Source: Piromyces finnis (Eukaryota; Neocallimastigomycota; Neocallimastigomycetes; Neocallimastigales; Neocallimastigaceae). Taken from it: 64,000 nt of DNA. Below, one piece after another: positions 53,250 to 64,000 of this stretch; positions within the stretch are counted from its first letter, which is position 1; each line of letters opens with the position of its first letter. The translations under genes and the position numbers were made by a program. The notes beneath the pieces were generated by a model. The model made no database searches and was not told the DNA's origin. It worked only from the letters and a program-made list of their open reading frames with translations. The stretch lies in NCBI GenBank assembly GCA_002104945.1, contig MCFH01000013.1:558001-622000 (forward strand), read 5' to 3'.

Positions 53250-54086
53250 TAATAATTATTATTACCATATCATAGGTGACCTTGCTTTTTGTAAGCATAA
53301 AAAGCAAGCATCAAAATCACGTAATGATTCTCTACCTACACGTAACTTTATATCAAATATTTAACCAATATATAATTAATAAATACTGGAATTTTTTATT
53401 TTATTTTATTTTATTTTTTTGGGGGGAGGGGAGTTCTTTACATTACAAAATTAATATAATAGTCATTATATAATTTTATTTTCTATATTTCCATATAATT
53501 CTTTTAATTAATAAATATACCTTTTGTGTACCATAATTTAATTTTTGCCTTTCAGCATAGGTGAAGAAACCAAGAGCTTTTTAAGTACATTTATTTTTAT
53601 TTATAAAAAAAAAAGTATATGTATATATATAATTTTTTTTAAAATTTGATTATTTAATAATTCTTTTTAAAATACATTTTATTACAAATGTCTTAATAAT
53701 GTTGATGTACAATAAAAGAAATTATATATATTAATGCATTTAAATATATATACCTGTGTTGTTTTTCGAATGTCTTTATAAATAGTTTTTAATATATATA
53801 TATGTTTGTTTGTTTGTTTGTTTTGTTTTGTTTTATTTTTTTCAATGTTTATTACATTTTAAAATTATATTAAAAATAATAATATTGTTAACATAATACT
53901 ATATAGAGCATTTAAATAATAATAATAATATATATAATAAAAATAAAAAAAAAAAAAAAAAAAAGAGAAAAAATAAACATGTATAATCATATTTTCAATC
54001 GAATTTTAAAATACAATTCTTTAACTTTGGAATATGATACTATTAATTTATATTCCTTATTTAATATAATTTATTTACCTAGACAT
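51575..54086 (-). CDS. NOSIP: nitric oxide synthase-interacting protein homologue (U-box type)
   Basis: 303 aa (human NOSIP 301), a presumed E3 ubiquitin ligase also found with spliceosomes. Exons: 54079-54086, 53754-53773, 53521-53576, 53266-53345, 53084-53126, 52916-52984, 52609-52723, 52381-52454, 52227-52262, 52029-52120, 51575-51893; phases join throughout. The N-terminus reads MSRHSKNNT then GFFTYAERQKLNYGTQ, matching MTRHGKNCTAGAVYTYHE of the family. First zinc or U-box half: DFDACFLCLQKARSPMICPK, HLMCKECIYESILTQKKEIA. Then a helical linker, PDLTPE, and the C-terminal U-box: YNCPCCVKTFTNGTRLIVLK, CGHVFCNDC, with GTGFSSTTRVAEAKRAG near the end as in NOSIP GGTGFAGSG. The family usually lacks some U-box zinc ligands, but here CPCC, CGHVFC and CMLC are present. 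The start codon sits in an 8-nt coding exon, about 305 bp upstream of exon 2. Confidence 0.92.
53421..53433. other. G-rich tract in NOSIP intron 3
   Basis: GGGGGGAGGGGAG on the plus strand, the only run of this kind in the window. On the transcribed (minus) strand it is a C-rich pyrimidine tract inside the intron 53346-53520, 75-90 nt downstream of the donor. Confidence 0.8.
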
Positions 54087-54640
54087 ATTTAACCAAAAGT
54101 CACTTTATAATTTTTTATTTCTTTTTAATTTTTTCTTTTAAAAAAAAAAGTAAATTTTTTAAAATTAATTTTTTTTTTTTTTTTTCATTTACTAACCAAT
54201 AGAACAAAATATTTAATTTAATAATTATTAAGTATTCAAAATCTTTTAACTTTTCTATTAAATATCACAAAAAATACTCCAAAAAAAAAAAGATTGAATA
54301 GAATAATATCGATTACATTATGAATGACTTGAATTCGATTCAATTTAATATTATTTTTTTTTTTTATTTTATTTTAAAACTATAGGTTAAAATTTTCTTA
54401 TTACATATTTTTATTTATAATTATTTATAAGATTTCTTATATATAAAAAAAAAAAAAAAAAACAAATAAAACGATAGGATTATTATCAAAATAAAACTAT
54501 TAATAAATATTTATGAAAATAGTCTAGTATTGACTTTTCGATGTAATTATTTATTATACTATTATTACTGTTATTATTACTACTTTTTTTTTTTTTTTTA
54601 GTATTGATTATGTATTCATTTTATTATAATAATAATAATT
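54087..54640. other. intergenic, NOSIP promoter side
   Basis: 554 bp AT-rich with A/T runs at about 54130-54185 and 54451-54462. No coding signal. Confidence 0.6.
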
Positions 54641-58809
<4,169 letters not shown>

Positions 58810-61800
58810 TTTTAATTTAATTTTACTTTTTACTAAATATTATATTCGACATAAAATAACTTTTATTATTTTTCATGATTCTTTTTGTTTATTAGTAATA
58901 TTTTGAATAATAAAATAAATTTTGGAATTTATTATTGGTATTATTATTATCTTTTATTATCTTTATATTTTTTTTTGCTACTTTTTCTTTAATCGATAAT
59001 TCTAATTGATATTAAACAAAAAAAAAAGTCACATAATTTCATTTTTATATATATGTATTTATTTATATATTTATTATAATTATTGAAAATATTATAATTT
59101 GAATTTCTACTTTTGTTTTTTGTTTTGCTTTTGATTTAAATTAAATTTATATTAAATAATTAATTATTTCAATTTTTTAGATTTTTTTTTTTTTAATAGA
59201 ACAAAAGCTTTAAATTAACGTAAAAAAAATAATATAATAATTATATATTACAAAATTTTATTATATTATTATTTTATTTTCGGTTTTGTTTTGTTAGGAA
59301 AATAAGTTTCTTTAATAATTCATTATTGCTATTGAAATTATGTTTAAACCAATTAATTAAATTTTTTTTGAAATTAAAAATTAAAGATATTTACTAAACA
59401 CCTTTATCGACTCTAAAAATGTAAAATATAATTTATTGATTTCTTTTTTTTTTTAAAGAAAATATGAATTTTCAAAAGTTTGGAATATTAATGTTTTATT
59501 TCAAATAATTATTATTTAGGATTTAGTTTTTTTTGTTTATTTATTTATTTGCTTGTTGAAATTATTGCTTTTAGTTTATTTTATCTGTTTTTTTTTTTAA
59601 AAAAATATATATATATGTTGTGAAATATTATCACATTAATTATTCATTAAAATGGAATTAATCTATAATGTCTTTAAAAATATCATTAACATATAAAGAT
59701 TTGATTTAGAAAATTTTAATACTTTCAAATATATTTAGTAAAATATAAAATATATATATTAAAGATGAATTTATTTTTCTAATTCAATCAAAAATATAAT
59801 ACGAATTAACATAAAAATAATATGTCATTCTAATATTTACTAAATTTTTTTAAAAAAAAAAAAAAGATAATATTAATAAAGAAAAATAAATATAAAATTA
59901 GGTAATTTCAATAGAAATAAAATAAAATTGCACTACCAATCCCAATCTACAATTGGTAAATTTCTCTTTCTATATCCTAATCCTATGAATGATTTATTTG
60001 ATTTTATTTCTTTTATTCATTTATATTTTTAATATTTATTTATTTTATATTTATTTATTCATTTATATATAGTTTTGATATTTCAAATTGATATCAAACT
60101 ATAATAAGTTATTAGCAATATAATAGGTTAATAATATATTATTTAATTTTTATGTAATTAGTTATCATATATTAAAATAAATTAAAATATTGATGTAGGA
60201 CAAAAACCTATGGTTTTAAATATTATAAGAAATAAATACACCACTTTTTTATAATATAAAATTTTTAATATTATATTGTATTTTAATTTATATTTAATAT
60301 AATAATATATCTATAATATATAGTAATTTATCAATACAATACTTTAAATATTTCAAAAATTTATAATAAAAAGTATTAACAAATTAAATTTTACATTTAT
60401 CTATTTAATTATTATAAACTTTTTTTCTTTTGACTTAATTCACGATGGGCTATTCCGAACTCTAATTGTTTTTTAAAGTATTATTTTTTATATCTTTACA
60501 GTATTAAACATTAATATATTATATATTATTTAAAGAATTATTGATTAAATCTTATTTAAATAATTTATATCTATATAGAAATATAATTTGATTTTAGAAA
60601 ATTTAGGAAAAGTTTTATCTGTTTGATTTGCTGTTGTTGTTTTTCTCAAAATATTTTTCTTTTTCCAAAAGCTAAGCAGAAAAAGCTTAGTAGGTTTAAA
60701 ATAATATCAAATGGTATTATTTATATATTAGCCTCAATTAAATGTTATATATTATTTATAAATTAAAACATATAGTAATTAAATTAATTTTAAATAATAA
60801 TTAAGAAAAATTTTAATTATTATAAAAATTTTCTTTGTGTCACCTTTATTCTAATTAAAAATTATTAGGAAAACAATTTAAATTAGTATTGTTTTCTTTA
60901 TATTTTTTTAAAAAAAAAAATAAATTATTATGAGAATATTAATTAATAATGTAATTAATAATGTAATAAATAATGTACAAAAATTATGTAGATGTTAATG
61001 GAACATTCTATTAAACAAATAAAAAAGAAAAAAAAAATTGAGAAAGAATTATATTATCATTATGTAAAAGTGTTAAAAAGATATAACAAATAATAATAAA
61101 TTGTAAAATAAAACCATCAAATGTTAAAATTGCTTTAATAAAAATGAAATGTTAATTGTCATTGTTTTAATAAATAAAAACTTTTTTTATCAATTCATTT
61201 CCTATATTTATTTATTCATTTATTTATTCATTTATTTATTTATTTATTTATTTATTTACAACTTTAATGTACAATACATGATCATAATTCAATTTATTGT
61301 ATAATGTATGATTTATACATAATAAATTGAATTTAATTCTACCTTTTTTTTTCAGTTAATTTTTTTAAAATATAGCAAAACTATATAATTATTATATTGC
61401 AATGAAGTAATGATTTTCATATATATAGTAAATAAGAATAGTAATATCAGTTATAAAATCACAAAAGTAAATGTAAATATATATATATAAAGAAATTTTG
61501 GGGAAAATTCTTAAACAAAAAAAATTTTATAAACTACTTGGCACATGAAGAATTAAAAAAAAATATTAATTAGTATTAATATATATATTATTTTTTATAA
61601 TACTGTTTTTATACACAATAACATTAATAGAAATTCAAAAAAATTTAATAATAAATTTTCTTTGAGGATTTTATAATTAGTATTGCATTGTTATTACTAA
61701 TAAAGAAAAATAAAAATTTTCAAATGCCACTTTGAATTAATATATAAAACATAAAAGGATATCTATTTATTTTAATGGTAAACTTTTATATGAAAGAAAA

Positions 61801-62878
61801 TATGATCTTTTATAAAAATTACCACTTTTAAATAATATAATTTATCAAATTTTGAATTTATACACTATTAATAACTACACTAATTAATATTTTTAATAAT
61901 AAATAACATTTTCAATATCTTTTCTTTAATTATTTATTATGTTCTTACTTTAATAAAAAAAAACTATTATATATAATATATAACAATTTCTTATTTTTCT
62001 TTTAAAAAAAATGAATGACTTTCAAAGAATTTTTTATAGAGAATCCTTTTCATAAAATATAAGAATACTTTTTTTAATATTAAAAATTTAAAATATATAA
62101 TGTATATGTATGGGAATGGGAATACTTTTTTTATATACATAAAACCTATATTTCTTATAATTTAATAGTTATTACTTTTTTTCTTATTTTTTATAAATAC
62201 TTGTTTCATTATTCATATGTTATTCTAAATAATAATAATTATTAAGAGTAAATAGAATTGTCAAATAAAAAAAAAAGGAGTTAACCGAAAAGAACCAAAA
62301 GAAATATTCTATGTTTAGAATGTTTCCTTTATTTATACAAATTAATAAAAATTAAAATTAAAATTTATTAATTAATTAATTATTAATTAAAGTTCAAAAA
62401 AAAATAAATATAAATTAAATTGAAATTTTTTTTTTTTTTATCTATTTTTAATAGTGAAAAAGAAAAAAAGTAAAAACATTTCAAAAAAAACAAAAACTGA
62501 AAAAAAAAAAAAAAACATATCTATATTTATTTTATATTATTATTAAAATTCAACTAAAGGCTATAACATTAGCATACTTTTTTTTTTTTTACTTTAAACA
62601 TCGAAATATCGAAAATAATATTAAAGTGTATAAATTTATAAATTATATAAATTCAAATTTTAACAAATTTTCTTTTTTTAAACAATAAAATAATAATTAA
62701 TAAATAAAAATAATAATAAATAAATAAAAATAAAACAATATATAACAAACAATATATAACATAATATATACATTTCAATTTATCATTTTAATAATATTTT
62801 GTATAATTCACAATAATAATTTAATTAGTATTATTCATTTCAAAAATATTATAATAAAAAATAAAAATAAAAATAAAA
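58810..62878. other. about 4 kb AT-rich region, no gene found
   Basis: Lies between divergent gene starts (receptor and VHS protein). It holds AT-rich sequence, ATTT repeats (61204-61258, mirrored by the AAAT class elsewhere), long A/T runs and a small hairpin at about 60671-60692 (CTAAGC and GCTTAG arms). No open frame of protein-like composition, tRNA or snRNA signature was recognised. The last few hundred bases should be the promoter and leader of the VHS gene. Confidence 0.55.
61204..61258. repeat. ATTT tetranucleotide repeat
   Basis: About 13 ATTT units with two ATTC variants, intergenic. Confidence 0.9.
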
Positions 62879-63964
62879 ATGTCAACCGTTCAATTTCTTA
62901 TAGATAAAGCAACAAATAAAAAAAACGTTACTGAAAATTGGGCTACAATTATGGCCATTTGTGATAAAGCTAATTCAAAGTTAGTATATCTATATTAATA
63001 TATAATATTTTAAATTTAAAATAAGAAAAAGAAAAAAGAAAGAAAAAAAAATAATTTTCTAATAATATTTATGTACAATAATATTAATATATGTTTTTTT
63101 AAATAATATTTACATTTCATTTTTCTTAAAATTAAAATATAACCATTAGCGCTAGTGTAACAGTAAACTATTTAAAAAAGAAAATTGTTGATAGTAATAC
63201 TAATGTAAGATACAATTTATATTTTAGTATAAATGATACTTTACATATGTTAAAAATATTATAATTTAAATTTAATTTATAAAAATTTAACATATTAAAT
63301 ATGTTAATAAATTATGCTTATTCATATTCCAAATACTTAATATTGGATGTTTCTCATAATCTTTTTTATAATAACAATATTAATAAAAATATTTCTATGA
63401 ATCTACAATTTTATCATATAATAAAACAATACTATTATTTTATAAAGGTTGTATTATACGCTTTAACTGTAGCAGATGCTTTAGTAAAAAATTGTAATAT
63501 TGATGTTCATAGAGAAATTTCTTCAAGGTTTGTTATATATTAAAATATATCAATAATTCATAAATGTTAATAAATTAATTAATATCTGAACTATATAAAT
63601 ATATTGATAGAGGTTTTTTAGATTTATTGGTTAAACAACTTCAAAATAATGTAATTTCCATTTATTTATAATTATATATATATATATATGACTAGATATT
63701 TATAATAATAAATTTTATTATATTTTATCATCTATAATATATATTTCCAATAGAATGTTCATGAAATTGCCAAACAAAAGATATTATACTATATCAAACA
63801 ATGGAATAATGCTTTTTCAAAAGATCCAACCTTAAGGTAATTCCTAAATTTATACACCTTTTTTTTTATAATTATATGTATTAAATATATATTTTTTAAT
63901 ATTGTTGTTGGCGTCGTTGTTGTTAGTTATTGTAGCGAGGTTTATAACAAACTTAAAAGACAAA
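62879..63964 (+). CDS. VHS-domain protein, STAM/Hse1 or Tom1/GGA type (3' end beyond window)
   Basis: N-terminal part of an endosomal sorting protein. Exons 62879-62979, 63150-63204, 63448-63527, 63611-63650, 63754-63836 and 63927-63964, with a donor GTAGGT at 63965, so the gene continues past the window. The 132 residues seen form a VHS domain: FLIDKATNKK, ENWATIMAICDKANS, VNYLKKKIVDSNTNVVLYAL, ADALVKNCNIDVHREISSRG, FLDLLVKQL, EIAKQKILYYIKQWNNAFSK and CSEVYNKLKRQ. These match the eight-helix VHS fold of ESCRT-0 and GGA proteins, with conserved NC...H.E..SR and the W in helix 6. Which family member it is depends on the missing part (UIM/SH3 for Hse1, GAT for GGA/Tom1). Intron 2 is 243 bp. Start ATG is the first in the reading frame. 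Confidence 0.88.
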
Positions 63965-64000
63965 GTAGGTTTTTTTTATTCATAAAAATACAATATGTAT

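Noticed and set aside
60671-60692. Small hairpin CTAAGC/GCTTAG
   Set aside because: Only six paired bases; expected by chance in this composition, so noted within the intergenic entry only.

Overview
The window reads as nuclear DNA of a very AT-rich, intron-dense eukaryote. By eye GC is below about 20%. Coding ex­ons are interrupted by about 95 short introns with GT..AG ends, often with a TACTAA-like branch site. Asn-coding AAT runs and intergenic AAAT runs are common. The gene set (Mpe1/RBBP6, exportin-5/Msn5, EST1/SMG, Med19, NOSIP, VHS protein), the centrosome-like coiled-coil genes and a decayed non-LTR retroelement fit best with an anaerobic gut fungus (Neocallimastigomycota). That assignment is an inference; Dictyostelium-like AT richness was considered, but the intron density is far too high for it.

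Layout, left to right. A few codons end an upstream gene (3-47). Mpe1/RBBP6 (+, 1536-5378, 587 aa) has a 1.3 kb intron inside its zinc-knuckle codons. Next comes a gene-poor stretch with a decayed reverse transcriptase (5897-6704, +) and an unidentified decayed coding relic on the minus strand (about 6718-7030). Exportin-5/Msn5 (-, 7929-14103, 25 exons) is head to head with an LRRC42-like LRR gene (+, 14307-16004, 491 aa). A HemG-like flavodoxin with a long Lys/Glu-rich extension follows (+, 17127-18950, one frameshift in a poly-A run). It converges on a 17-exon RGS-C1-coiled-coil-RA-like-DH-PH RhoGEF (-, 19395-25047, 1338 aa).

The middle holds two neighbouring coiled-coil genes on the minus strand: a giant one (26124-36622, 3293 aa) and a small one (37324-39123, 326 aa). 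The small one is divergent from an EST1/SMG5-SMG6 family gene with a PIN domain (+, 39466-43150, 796 aa). Three more plus-strand genes follow: Med19-like (43755-45147, 210 aa), an LRR-LIM protein (45958-49043, 612 aa) and purine nucleoside phosphorylase (49744-51033, 306 aa). PNP converges on NOSIP (-, 51575-54086, 303 aa, beginning with an 8-nt coding exon).

The right end has a 7TM receptor-like protein continued by four further membrane segments and an Asn/Ser-rich tail (-, 54641-58809, 1136 aa), about 4 kb of AT-rich sequence with no gene found, and the start of a VHS-domain (STAM/Hse1 type) gene cut by the window end (+, 62879-). Exon models were built by hand from reading-frame continuity and splice sites, so most boundaries are frame-checked but none is supported by RNA data. 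By function the genes fall into RNA biology (Mpe1, EST1/SMG, Med19, exportin-5), signalling and cytoskeleton (RhoGEF, receptor, LRR-LIM, coiled-coil proteins), and metabolism or trafficking (PNP, HemG-like, VHS).
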